A DNA stretch of 27,280 nucleotides from Thermomucor indicae-seudaticae (Eukaryota; Mucoromycota; Mucoromycetes; Mucorales; Lichtheimiaceae): assembly GCA_000787465.1 (NCBI GenBank), contig JSYX01000463.1:1-27280 (forward strand). The letters are read 5' to 3'. The notes under the pieces are model-generated. The model made no database searches. It was not told the DNA's origin and saw only the letters and a list, made by a program, of their open reading frames with translations. The position numbers and the translations under genes are program-made. Shown one piece after another: positions 1-10,777 of the stretch (positions are counted from its first letter, which is position 1; each line of letters opens with the position of its first letter).

Positions 1-103
1 CGACTGCGAAGTGGTTGCTAGTAGCATCGTTGTTAGACATGTTGGAGTTCATTTCAGCAAAAGTCGACTTTCAATGTAACAGAAATAATATGGGGATCGC
101 GAA

Positions 104-204
104 GGACACCCCCTCAGCTTACGGGACACCCCCCTTCTTAGCGGGACACCCCCCGTGATGGCTTTTCTGGTCTGCTTACGTCATTAGTTGAGAGGGGGGT
201 GTCC
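104..204. repeat. 20-bp tandem GGGACACCCCCC repeat with one inverted copy
   Basis: The motif GGACACCCCC(C) occurs three times in direct orientation at 104-113, 123-134 and 143-154, with a period of about 20 bp. It occurs once inverted, as GGGGGGTGTCC, at 194-204. It lies just upstream of the decayed MULE transposase, so it may be part of that element's terminal or subterminal region. I did not find a matching inverted copy downstream of 2441, so the link is inference only. Confidence 0.7.
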
Positions 205-331
205 GTAGCCGAGGCCTTTTCTTTTGGCGGAAGAGGACTTACCTATAAGCCTTGCTGTTTCCTTTCTGCGAAGATGAATCCCATTGTATGCAGCTATCAA
301 CCCATGCCTGTTCAGCAAACATTGCCAGTAG

Positions 332-2441
332 ATCAAATACGTAAAGGAAACCTGTGCAGAAGTGCACAGCGTGTCTTGGGTTGAGAAAGACAGATACACG
401 AGAAAGGCGCCTGAATCGTCCACTGCTGAATCTGTCGCACGCCCAGCAAAGCGCGGCAGACCTTCTGAGAACCTTTGCAGTGTTACGTTTCATAGCCATT
501 GTAGCGGCAAAAAACGCGTTCACCCTGCTCGAGCAATTGGAGGAGAAAGTAGAATCGCTCGTCCTGTACAAAAGGCGAGCAAGAAGATTGGTTGCCCTGC
601 ACGTCTACTTGTTGTGTTGAGTGAGAGCAACCCTACCAACGTGCGCCTAACCGTCAGCTTCGCCCACAACCATGTGAGAGGCTCTGTTGAGGATATTCAA
701 TATCTTCGCCTATCTGTCGCAGCTCGAACAGAGGTGATGCGCAGACTGATGGAAGAATATAGGCAAAGGGATGTCCGCGTCGCTTTGCAAGGACACTCTG
801 CGACAAGTATGACAGGAACTGAAACCGCAATTACCCACCGTGACCAAGCAGTACACGCGGAAGACGTGTACACCATCTACCGAAAAGTCCGGGAAGCAGC
901 GTACAAAAAAGATAATAATGAGCATCAGTCGGTTCGTATTTGGTTCAGTGATCTCCAGCAAAATAGGGACTTCAATGTCTTCATCGATGAGGAAAACTTT
1001 GAGTCTAACTTTTCGTTTGGGTTCTGCTCTCCTTGGCAACGATCACTGCTTGTGAATTCGAAAGCATTCTGTCTTGATGCCACGCACAATGTAACAACTG
1101 TCCAGAACGGCATATTGTATTCACTTGTAGTTCGCCATCCTCTGACAGGCAACGGATGTCCAGCGGAATATTTCTTTACGACTGATCATTCGGCATACCC
1201 GTTGTGTCGTTGGCTTTATTTCCTGAAAGCATTAGGCTTGAACAGCCCTGAAACGATCACGATTGATTGCAGCAATTCGGAAGAGAACGCAATCCGTAGT
1301 GTCTACCCTGATGCCACCATTCAATGGTGCGCATTTCATGTCGTACGTGCTTGGGCTGATCAGATCCGTAAAAAGGTGAAGCTCGGCACTACGCAACAAA
1401 CACAGGCGGTACATAAAGAGATGATTGCTGCATTGGAAGGGTTGATGTGGGAACGCGATACGGCTGCATTCACTTAAAAACTGTAAAAGTTTATCATGGA
1501 TTTTCAACAACATAAAGAGTTCATGCTTTATTTCGCAACACATGGCTTATAGATGACAAGTTCAGAAAGTGGAGTGCAGCTTATCAACCCCAAGCATTTA
1601 CGAATATGGAGACAAACAATTATGTTGAAAGCTGGCATAATCAGCTCAAAACGATGTACATGGAACGTCGAAGAAACCGCCGTGTAGATCGTTTGATCTA
1701 CATTCTCGTCCATGATGTTGAGACAGACTATAAGCTGAACACACAACGTGTTTCGATCGATATCGGGCGTATGGGACCTGTTGCATGCGAACGACGCAAA
1801 AGGATGATCGCTGCTGAGAATATCAGCGGTAATCTATTCGAAAGTATGATCGAGCAAGTAACCGATGATGATGGGAACATTGCATCCATAAATGTAATGT
1901 CATTTACGCAAGACGGACTGTCATACAGAATTGAATTAGAGGACCATCATATGTCTTCGTGCTCCTGTCGAGATTTTCAGTGGCATAGGATCCCATGCAA
2001 GCATATGTACCTCGTACCTCGTGCATCGTGCGATTCCCGATATCATGCTGCCAATAGGTATGTTTAAGTAGTACTTATGCTCAACTATCTTATTGGGCGT
2101 TCCTCTCCTTCAAATTAGAGCCTACACGTCCTGTGCTGCAAACTCCCGTCGATCACCAGCTGCACAGCTCTGACCAGACGGTGAACGTTGAAGATCAGAA
2201 TCGTGAGAGAGAACAGCAAGTGGCAGTCATGGATCCTACGCTGGAAATCGGCCAATATATTGCAAGGCTGAATAGGATCTATGGCGCCATCCACAGAAAT
2301 ATAAAGCCACTGTCAGGCGCTGAAGTGTACGACATGCAGTCGCTGATGCAAAGGATGGACGAAGTCCTGCAGGGTATGGAGCGTATATACATAGATAGGA
2401 ATCCTCGACCAGACGAGTACCTTCCCACTCAAAGCCATTAA
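332..2441 (+). pseudogene. Decayed Mutator-like (MULE) transposase with SWIM zinc finger
   Basis: The reading frame from 332 to 1477 carries an N-terminal Cys/HNH-type region followed by a MULE DDE core: a first Asp in LDATHNVT, a second in ITIDCSNSEEN, and the C/H block QWCAFHVV. A later frame from 1549 carries TNMETNNYVESWHNQLK, typical of the MULE third-acid region, and a SWIM finger CSCRDFQWHRIPCKH near 1960-2006. The gene is broken. TAA stops lie at 1475-1477 and 1484-1486, a frame slip lies near 1549, and a 7-bp tandem duplication at 2008-2021 shifts the frame just after the SWIM motif. A GT-AG intron, 2058-2118, fits the frame that exists before that duplication. The C-terminal tail ends with a stop at 2439-2441. 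No ATG is clear in the first frame. The element is most likely inactive; its ends are not resolved. Confidence 0.85.
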
Positions 2442-3412
2442 TAGATGACTTCGCGAATTTTTTCATGACCATGATTGCGTCACGTCCATTTTCAAAGACC
2501 GGATTTTTTCGGGGGTACATACGAGCGTGCCGGACGGACAAATGTGCAAATTTGTTTGAATAATTGCCTCGCTTCGCTTCGCTCGCTCGGCAATAACCAC
2601 CCATACCATAATCATTGCAATACACACATACATCTACAACATATATGCATTACCGTCTACGTCATCACGTGTACTAAATCCCGATTCAAAAGCCCCCGCA
2701 ATCTCCAGTTCTTTAATCAATAAACAAGAAAGAGTCCCAACGGACGTACTGTCTGATACTTCATCTGCATAACTAATCACCCAAGAATCTACGAACGAAT
2801 TAAAGATTTTTCAAATCATGATTGTCAAAGAAGATGTTGGCTATTGTTATTGATCCCAGTCGTCATTGATTGTGATAAATACATAAATCGCGATAAACAC
2901 AAAATTGTAAGCACTGAGTACTACACAAAGAGCAAACGCAAGAGAGTGAGGAGAAAAAGGCAGAGGTGGGAGATGGTGAATTAGCAATACGAAGCGTGAT
3001 GGACGAAAATGGTAAGTGATCTGAGTGCTGAGACTCCAAGAACTAGGATCTGTTGCGGTTATCATACGCGCTGTTGATAACACGTTGATGGGAGGAATAT
3101 CTAGTGATGTACTAGATAAAACTATAGATGGATATAGAAAACCGACGTACAATCTATCGAATATACAGAAACCCTTCGAAGGGTTGTTGTTTCCGCATGT
3201 CTATTGGCATATAATTACAACAACGTACGGATATCATACACGGTTGCTGGAAGCCTCCGAACATCCACCAATGAATATCAAGGTTTACGTCTTGGAGTCG
3301 CAAAAGTCAGTGTGCCGCGAGTGACTGTTTATTCACTGGTGTAGCGATCTAAAACGCTCTTCCTTTCATGGCGTTGAATATTACATTATTTTCAAAAACA
3401 TTGGCATCGTGT
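2442..3412. other. Intergenic region, no supported gene
   Basis: This stretch lies between the MULE relic and the 3' end of the peptidase gene. It contains a C/G-skewed GCTTCGCTTCGCTCGCTCG run near 2570-2590, bracketed by a short ATTGCC/GGCAAT inverted pair, and a 14-bp palindrome ACCCTTCGAAGGGT near 3170-3184. Open frames near 2847-3324 show no recognisable motifs and overlap on opposite strands, so I treat them as chance. Confidence 0.5.
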
Positions 3413-6400
3413 CTAGAAAGGAGCATAACCAGTCGGAGGCTCACGGATTACAGACCATTTCCCATCGTACTTGCTCCATAAAGACCACCCCAGTTCTCGG
3501 AACAACTCCGACCGCACAGACCAGGCCTTCTTTTCGTCACTGACGGTGTCAGACTTCCTGTTGATATCGTCAAGGAACTTTTGCGTGATCTTGAGAGCAT
3601 TGCCATGTCTACCAGCCACACGCTCATACCGGACCTTTAACAACATTGATTGCAGGTCTGTCGTCGAATCTTTTTCTTCACTTCCGCACCACTGCTGTAA
3701 GGCTTTGTATGTTTGCTCAAAGACACTGCTAGCTTCAGGGTCATTATTATCACCAGCATTTGAAACTGTGCTGCCCCATGCCATCGCCTTGTTTTTCAGA
3801 GCATTCACAACTTGCTGCTTTTTCTTATCCATCTCTTTACGCATTTCCTTTATCGTCTCATCTGTTTCATCTTTGCCATTGCCTTGATGACGCCCGTAAA
3901 ATTCATGCAGCTCACGCTGGTCAATGAGGTCCAGAATCCGGTCGCACAACTTGGAGATCTCTTCCGCCTTATCTTTTGATAGTTTTCCAGGTTTCAGCAA
4001 ACACTCGGTAGTGGTGCCACCAGCCGCCTTCCACAAAGCACCAATCTTGTATTGTAGCCACTCAACGTCGTCTGCATAATCCTTCTCCAGTTTGGCAAGC
4101 AGCGCCTGTTTGGCCTGCGAATCCTCACCAAACTTTTCAAGATACGAAATCTGTAGATCTCTAATGGCATCAGCCATTTGAGCGTTGATTTTCTCGTCAT
4201 TTGATGCCGCTGTCTGGCCGCTGTTCTTGATATCTTTGCTACTGTTTGATGATGATTTTGTTTCGGGAGAAATGTGATATAGTGCTCGGTATTCACCGCC
4301 GTCAACTTTGGCTGTGCTAAACGAGACTTTGCCTACTAAAGCGTCGCCAGTTTTAGCCTCCTTGGGAAGCCAAGACTGTTCACCAATGGGCGGTGCAATA
4401 TAAAACACTTTTGTATCACGACGTTCTAGTGAAAGTTTTGATACTGTAGACTTCTCGGCATTATAGACATCCGCTATGTAGCGGTGAATGTTGAAGTTGA
4501 CATTCTTCACGCTTATGTCAAGCTCACAAATTAGACCCTTCAACTTTTCCAAAGTGCCTTCGTTCTCTGTCGTCAGCTGGAGCATGATCGTGTATTCTCC
4601 CTTCCTCTCAAGTTTGATCGTGTGCTCAAAGACATCGAAATAGCCGACCACCTTCTTGTGCGAATCGTAGACTAACAACTTAATGATGAGCGGCACGAAC
4701 TTTGAGTGTGATCTTCTAGAATTACCTATTCCGAAAACGCCAGCCAAAAAGTGTTCGTACAGTTGGTTCATGATACTAGGGAATAAAGGAACGATCGAGC
4801 TGTTTGCTTCGGAGGAGAAGACGTACGTGAGCGTTAGCGCATAAAGCAAACGCGAATTAGGCAGAGTATCCCGGTCGGGATGCAAGGGTGAAATGGTTGC
4901 CTCAGTAGGTGCTAGGTACTTTCGTAATTTGTCTGTCAGAATTGTTTCATATATAAGAAGTTGATCCGACGGTTGTATCACGATATGCGACTTACTGAAG
5001 CTGACTTTCGCTTCTATATTGTCTTCTTTGCGGATTGGACACATCACTTCTAAGCGTGTCACATGTGGCTCCAGGTTGATCACGCCTTGACTATTCAAAT
5101 TCCCTCCAACTTGAATACCATGGAATTCTATCTCCATGTCAACTTCGTGCTTGCCAAGTCCTGACCAAAATTGGGCTAAGGCAAACTGCAATCCCGTTAG
5201 TATAAATTAATAGAAGTGTCAGATAGACTACCAATAGATTATACATACCTCCATGTTCAGGCCTCCACGGACAGCGAACCGAACTGTGATTACTTGGTCG
5301 TCCGCATTTGGGTCACCATATGAACCGGAACCCAGCATAAACGAGTACGCCTGCTTGTTCTTTTGATTCTTTTTGGGAACAAGCTGAAGAAGATGAAGCA
5401 TAAATCTTGCAGGACTCGTGTTCTCTGGAGCTCTAGACCGAAGTCGCAGCTGTGCAAAAGTAGCACCATCGGGCACATGGATGAACCGCCGCATGATTTG
5501 CCCAGGGCTGAACTCGATATTGCGGTATTCCAGAGATCCATTCCTCGGAACGGTAGGCTTCACAACAGATACTGGGACTCGGAAGAGTGGTCCCCGTTCT
5601 GGCGAGGTGGTGTCGAAGCCGAGAACTTCGCCATAATAGAATTGACTCTCCTTCAGCGATCTCGGATCGACTTTCACCTGGAAAGTGTTTCCTGCAATGG
5701 TACCGAGGAATAAGTATATTTAACAGCAAATTTGATGCATTTTATACCTTTCGAATGGAGGTACAAGTAGTCAGGTGCCGTGATCCAAGACTCGGAGGCA
5801 ACCAGTGCGACGCGAGATTCATACTCAAACTTGTCCCAGTTATGCCTGGGGTTCTCGAGATCCACTTCGCCCACGAAGGTCGGATTGATCCTTACAGTCA
5901 CGTATTGCACTTGGTTCGACTCTTCGTACTCCCTCAAATAGATACCGCGTTGGTTGCCTCTCTTTGCGACACTGACCTAACCAACTGATGTGTAAAGAGT
6001 AAAACACCAAGTGACAAAGATCGAACATACCTCGAACAAAATGTCGAGGTCTTTTCTGTCTTTGTAGGTTTCAAGGTATTCCCAAGCCTTTTCCACTTGT
6101 ATAAATCCAACGTTGAGGGGATCATTCACTGATTTTCCGGTCTGCACCACAGCAGTTTTCAGTCGGTATGGCGTATATGATAGCTTGTTTGCCTTGAGGG
6201 CGGACACAAGTACAGCTATGCACCCACAGGCATTTGGACTGATATCGAGTCAACAATAACTGGCTCAATAAACATTTACATTAGCAATTTACCTTGACAT
6301 ACTGGTACCATTCTTGAGATCGAGTTTGTTCAATCCATAAACAGGGACGCTTGTGATAGCGCTACCAGGTGCGTAGATATCAACACCCTGATAACCGTCC

Positions 6401-8161
6401 GTACAGGGACCACGGGATGACCAGGTGAACGGCTGTTCCGAAACGGACTCCAGCATAGCGTATTCGGCTTGCATTTGCGAATGTTTTACGAATGCACCAA
6501 CGGTTATGAAACTGGCAGACATGCCTGCGGGCGCACCGATTGAGCTAAAACAAGGGCCATCATTTCCGGCACTTGTTACAAATATGCAACCTGACTTGGA
6601 TATAGCCTCTTCTGCTAAAAGTTTTATAAAGTGACCATCTCTTGGCAAGCTACTGGATTCACCATATGACATATTGGCCAGATCAACCTTGTGCATGGCC
6701 ATATGTGACGCAGCACGCGTAAGACCAGTACCGGTCTCCATTGAACCGAGGCGAGCATCGCCGATACGAAGGGAAATAATTTGGGCACCGGGCGCGACCT
6801 ACCCAAAAACAACAAGTCAGATAATTCTGCCCGTCGCGCCGTATACAGGGCTATAGATATCTTACTCCGTTCAATTCAGGTTCGTCTGGGAAATTCGCAG
6901 CAGCGATACCAGCAACATGGGTACCATGGCTTCCAGATAGCGTGACAATACTATAGAGCTTCGATTCAGTATTACATAATAAAATCATCGAATACAGTAG
7001 ACAATCCATTATCCTTGCCTCAACAAGTTTCCGTCTTGATAAATGTTAACCGAAAAGTTCAAGAGGTCGGCTTTGCCAAATGTATGATACTGAAGCTCTT
7101 TGCGGTAATCGGTCAAACAAGGCTGACCTAGAGAAAGTAAAAAAGTTAAATACAACAAGCCAGACTTAGGCGTGATAAACGGAGGATTCTTACCTCTAAG
7201 GTCACCGGACTCATTCACGTCAATGACCGCGCGCCAGTCCTTTCCATCATGGAAGACAACACAATCCAAAATAACGCCAGGATCTTCATAAGATTTCATC
7301 AGCTCTTTCAAGTTCTCCACTCTAGCCTCCAGATCAGCGGATTCGGCGGTCAGCTTTTCACCAGTTACAGTCGGATGGAGCTTCCTGAAGTCTGCAAGAC
7401 GTTTCTGCGCTTCACTGAGCAATTTAGCATGTTCAATCTCGAAGGCTTTTCGACGATCCTGTTGAAAAAGCAGCATGGTGAGTAAACATTGAATAAAATG
7501 TTGCAGGCAGTAGCAGCATCCTTAGAAGTATAGATATACGTACCGCTTTTAACCTATTGACCAGCTCTGCCGGGAAAAGTTCATAAGCACGCTTAACGCC
7601 AATCCGATATTCTCCAGATGGACAGTTCCAGGACGGATCGAGAATAAGAGTTCGGCCACTCAGACCTTGGATCGTGGATACCTTTTGGCCGTCGCGTTCT
7701 TCAATTTTGGGTTTGACGATGGTTGTTGTTACGACATCACCTTTATATCCCCGATTTATTAGATCGCTTAGCGTTACTACTATGGGTTAGCGGATGTTAC
7801 CGCTACTTACCTCCACCAGTACAGTCGACAATATCGATAATCTTTGGTTTTCCGTCGGTTGTCACCTATTCGCACCCGGTCAGTCAGAGACGGAACAAGA
7901 TATTATTTCTGTGACGACGTGAATACCTTTAGTCCCGAAGCTCCAGGGTCGACACCTATGATTTGCATGACGCAAGATTAACGGTCGGAAACAATGAGAG
8001 CGAAAACCATTGCATACTTAACCTGTGTCAAGAATAGCTATAACCGTGCCACGACCATCGTATTCTGGGTATTTCTTCAGAAAAGACGCAACCTCGGTGT
8101 CGCGTTTGGGCATCAAGCCCTGCACAGGATACTCTTGAATGGGCTTTGAAACGCTGCTCAT
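3413..8161 (-). CDS. TPP2: Tripeptidyl peptidase II (subtilisin-family S8 serine peptidase)
   Basis: TPP II is a very large cytosolic complex that removes tripeptides from the N-termini of peptides released by the proteasome. The 12 exons on the minus strand are 8161-8023, 7955-7927, 7865-7811, 7740-7544, 7458-7194, 7127-7019, 6950-6866, 6798-6293, 6238-6031, 5976-5748, 5691-5249 and 5185-3413. They sum to 4038 nt (1345 aa), close to the usual size of about 1250-1300 aa. The catalytic triad is visible: Asp45 in AILDTG, His273 in [10 protein letters not shown] and Ser459 in NGTSMSSP, with the oxyanion Asn in SAGNDGPC. Residues after about 530 match the long TPP II-specific C-terminal region, ending EPPTGYAPF. 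Intron 6 (6951-7018) begins with GC rather than GT. The ATG at 8161 is supported by the conserved N-terminus ([15 protein letters not shown]). A short in-frame upstream extension without an ATG is open, so a 5' leader exon is possible. I see no disabling change. Confidence 0.95.
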
Positions 8162-8847
8162 TACACTCTTTGGAGGTGCGATCTTCCCGGGACGCGCAAG
8201 CGTGCCTGAAATGCAGGGTCAGCGAACTCCGATTGACGTTGCGTTGTGTCACAATGGTGGGAAACTTGATTCATGCCGGGCCAAACAAAAATGCCCTGCA
8301 GAGGACACGTCAATCGGTCCGAATAGGTGCAATTTCTGCTTCATGCCTTCGCTTTGAGTCCAACGTGATTTCTGTGGACTCATGCTTCCCCAAATGCTTT
8401 ACAAAAATGACGGTTGCATGAGCTCATGACGATATTGTTATTTCTACGAAAAGAACCGGCGCTGGAGCACTATGAAGGCTTTGCGTTTCGTTTATCTCTC
8501 ATATAGTCCCGTTAGCATACTCTTTTCCTGGCAATTTCTGTTCTTCTGTACGACGGTTAATACACCGGCAGCGGCATGTGTATATGCTCTTCGTTTTTCG
8601 TGCGTCGATAAGTAGTTTTATCTAACTGGAAATACAAACATTGGTAGAAAGCGGCCATTCTCGGTGCGATAAGTATGGACAGGTCACGATGGCTACTTTG
8701 CCAAAATCTAACTTGAACTTAAGCAGCAATTGGAGATACTTATACGACTCTCGTGCTAGACGAGACCCATGATACGCAATACTATGTTTAGCAACTACTG
8801 GAAAAAGGTTGCTTATTCGTTTTTGATAGCAAACAAAGTTATGGCTT

Positions 8848-8875
8848 AGTACCGTTGCTTGCATGCAACGGTACT
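8848..8875. repeat. Perfect 11-bp-arm hairpin
   Basis: AGTACCGTTGC at 8848-8858 is the exact reverse complement of GCAACGGTACT at 8865-8875, separated by 6 bases. It lies in the gene-poor stretch upstream of TPP2. No run of T follows that would suggest a Pol III terminator. Its function is unknown. Confidence 0.7.
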
Positions 8876-8996
8876 TATGGATAGAGTCTGTCTTGTTGAC
8901 TTTAAGGTGCTCAATCGTTTTTCTTGTCAAAGCATCCAGACGACGCATTCTTCGTAGACTCAATTGAATTACACCTCACTACGGGAAAAGCTAGCT

Positions 8997-9379
8997 CTAT
9001 TTTTCCGGGAATTTCACTGCTTTCCCCTAAAATTCATGTTTCAAGGGAGAAGTAGGGTAAAGTGTTGCCTTCAGTGATAGTCATCTCTACCTGTTCCGGA
9101 AATTCCCTAATTCCACTCATGGTTGGCTTTCCTGCCAGTATCACATACCGAAGACACTTTTGGAAGGTTTATGCGTCATATATTATGCTCAAAAGTTCTA
9201 TATACGCTGTCAGAGCAAAATTTGTCCTCATAAAAGAGCCAATCCTATTTCAGTGAAAAGTAGGGGTTCGTCCCTACTCTAGAAAATAATGAAAAGTAGT
9301 GCAGAAAGCAGAAGTCTACCTTACTTTTCCCTGAAAACGTGAATTTTAGGGGAAACCAGTGAAATTCAGGGAAAAATAG
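8997..9379. mobile_element. Foldback / MITE-like element with 63-bp terminal inverted repeats
   Basis: Positions 8997-9059 and 9317-9379 are inverted copies of each other over 63 bp, with roughly 85-90% identity and no gaps. The arms start CTATTTTTCC and end GGGAAAAATAG. The interior is about 257 bp and includes a small hairpin AGTAGGG/CCCTACT near 9259-9277. It holds no transposase-like ORF, so this looks like a non-autonomous element. I see no convincing target-site duplication directly outside the arms, so the superfamily is not assigned. Confidence 0.8.
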
Positions 9380-9384
9380 AATCA

Positions 9385-9412
9385 GATATTGCGACAGGCC
9401 TGTCGCAATATC
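9385..9412. repeat. Perfect 28-bp palindrome
   Basis: GATATTGCGACAGG is followed immediately by its exact reverse complement, giving a gapless 28-bp palindrome centred between 9398 and 9399. It begins 5 bp after the end of the 63-bp inverted repeat of the foldback element. It could be part of that element, a nested insertion scar, or a protein-binding site. Confidence 0.85.
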
Positions 9413-10722
9413 AGGTTGAAAAGCGCAATCTTTCGATATAGACACTCGGGCTTCGATCACTATTATGGCATCATTGCCGACGGATTCCACGCGTTTTCTT
9501 CCGAAGAGAGTCCATCAAATGGCTGGTAATCCGGGGAAAACAAGCAGATAACAAGTGCATTATTATTAACAGCGACTTCGCTTCTTGCTTTTCCATTACA
9601 CAACGGCTAATATAGCATTGACTGTTTATACCCTTTGCTATCGTCGTTGCACAAGACAAAATTGCCATTTTTAGCGAATTTGAAGGTGTTTAGTCCTTCT
9701 CTGATCTGAAACATTCCGAAGCTGGAGGTAGCCGTCGGGTCTTGTAAGCTTGCAGGCTCGAGGCCTCTCCAGCCGAGACATCCGAGAATGTGGGCAGGGA
9801 AGGGTAAGTCTGGACAATTTATAACCAAGAAGACGGCCGTTATATTATCACAGAATGTTTTTGCTGCCACCGGTCGTATATGTTCATTCTGTGACATATA
9901 TAACTTGTCATTGAATCCCTTTTTGCCTTCTTTCTTAAAAATGCAAGATCCGGGGTTCGGAGACATTCGGATTAGCGCATTTGAGTCTCTTCCTCGGACA
10001 AAAGAAAACATCGAGAAAGAAAAACCTTATTCATAGGCACCGTGTGTAACTCACGTCATCGCTTGTTCTGATCTTAAAGACAATACACATATCTCGACAT
10101 TCTATTACAGACAGAGCGAAAACTGTATTAAGTGAACCGTGTTGAAGCAGAAGGATGTCTTTCATTGAGGACAGAGAGCGGTATTCTAAAAAGAGCACTG
10201 ACCAAGTTGACGGCGAACTGTGGATTTTTCTGATTTCAACCCATGTCCAGTCGTTGGTTGGCAACTATTCACGCGCCAAAATCCCGGATTCTGAGTGGCT
10301 GAAATCGTTGATCCTGGTGAAACAAACAGCCACGGTTTCTACTTAACCCTGCATATGTCTAGTTTATTTGTCTCCAGGTTCCACACAGGAATGTCTAGAA
10401 CTGCATAAGACCTGGGTGTCGTAAGCAAAGAATGAAAAAAAGAAGTTGTCGACAGGTTTAAAGGAAGTGGCAACATTTGTATTACTGGCATTACGAAGGC
10501 GTTCAGCCATTGTCGCTTCCGAAAGAGCGCATAGCGATAACAAAAGGATTGCATTTAAAGTGTGAAACACAAAGGGGTTTAGGATCTGTCAAGCACACGA
10601 TGTCACTTGTCGTGCTTTCTGCGTTTTGCTTGGCTAATTTTCGTCATCCGCAAAGACAGCTTCACTAGCGTTTAAGCGGCGTGTTTTCGTATCTTTGGGG
10701 TTGCTTTGATAGGAATCTTTGC
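9413..10722. other. Gene-poor region, no supported gene
   Basis: Several open frames of 60-134 codons occur on both strands, the longest on the minus strand at 9607-10011. They overlap one another and show no domain motif, convincing splice structure or conserved block that I recognise. The last part presumably contains the promoter of the MYND gene. Degenerate mobile-element remnants cannot be excluded. Confidence 0.4.
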
Positions 10723-10732
10723 TATATAAAAA
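10723..10732 (+). promoter_or_regulatory. TATA box of the MYND-protein gene
   Basis: TATATAAAAA lies 46-55 bp upstream of the ATG at 10778 and is followed by a long pyrimidine-rich leader (TTCTTCTTTTTTCTTTCC), a common fungal core-promoter layout. The assignment rests on sequence alone. Confidence 0.6.
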
Positions 10733-10777
10733 GAGAAAAATTCTTCTTTTTTCTTTCCTACCCCGTTTTCCAAGGCG

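Noticed and set aside
1483..1552. A 70-bp GT-AG intron in the MULE transposase that would remove part of the broken region
   Set aside because: A TAA lies upstream at 1475, and the bases within (translated as KEFMLYF) match the conserved MULE region, so decay is the better explanation.
3025..3324. 99-codon plus-strand and 101-codon minus-strand overlapping frames downstream of TPP2
   Set aside because: They overlap each other in AT-rich sequence and contain no motif.
8162..8205. A longer TPP2 N-terminus upstream of the ATG at 8161
   Set aside because: The frame is open for some codons but contains no ATG, and the family's conserved region begins only a few residues after the chosen start.
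8622..8963. 113-codon minus-strand open frame upstream of TPP2
   Set aside because: It has no motif and spans the hairpin at 8848-8875, with composition like surrounding non-coding DNA.
9607..10011. 134-codon minus-strand open frame, overlapped by an 82-codon plus-strand frame
   Set aside because: I recognise no family, splice sites or conserved block; opposite-strand frames overlap. It could still be a relic.
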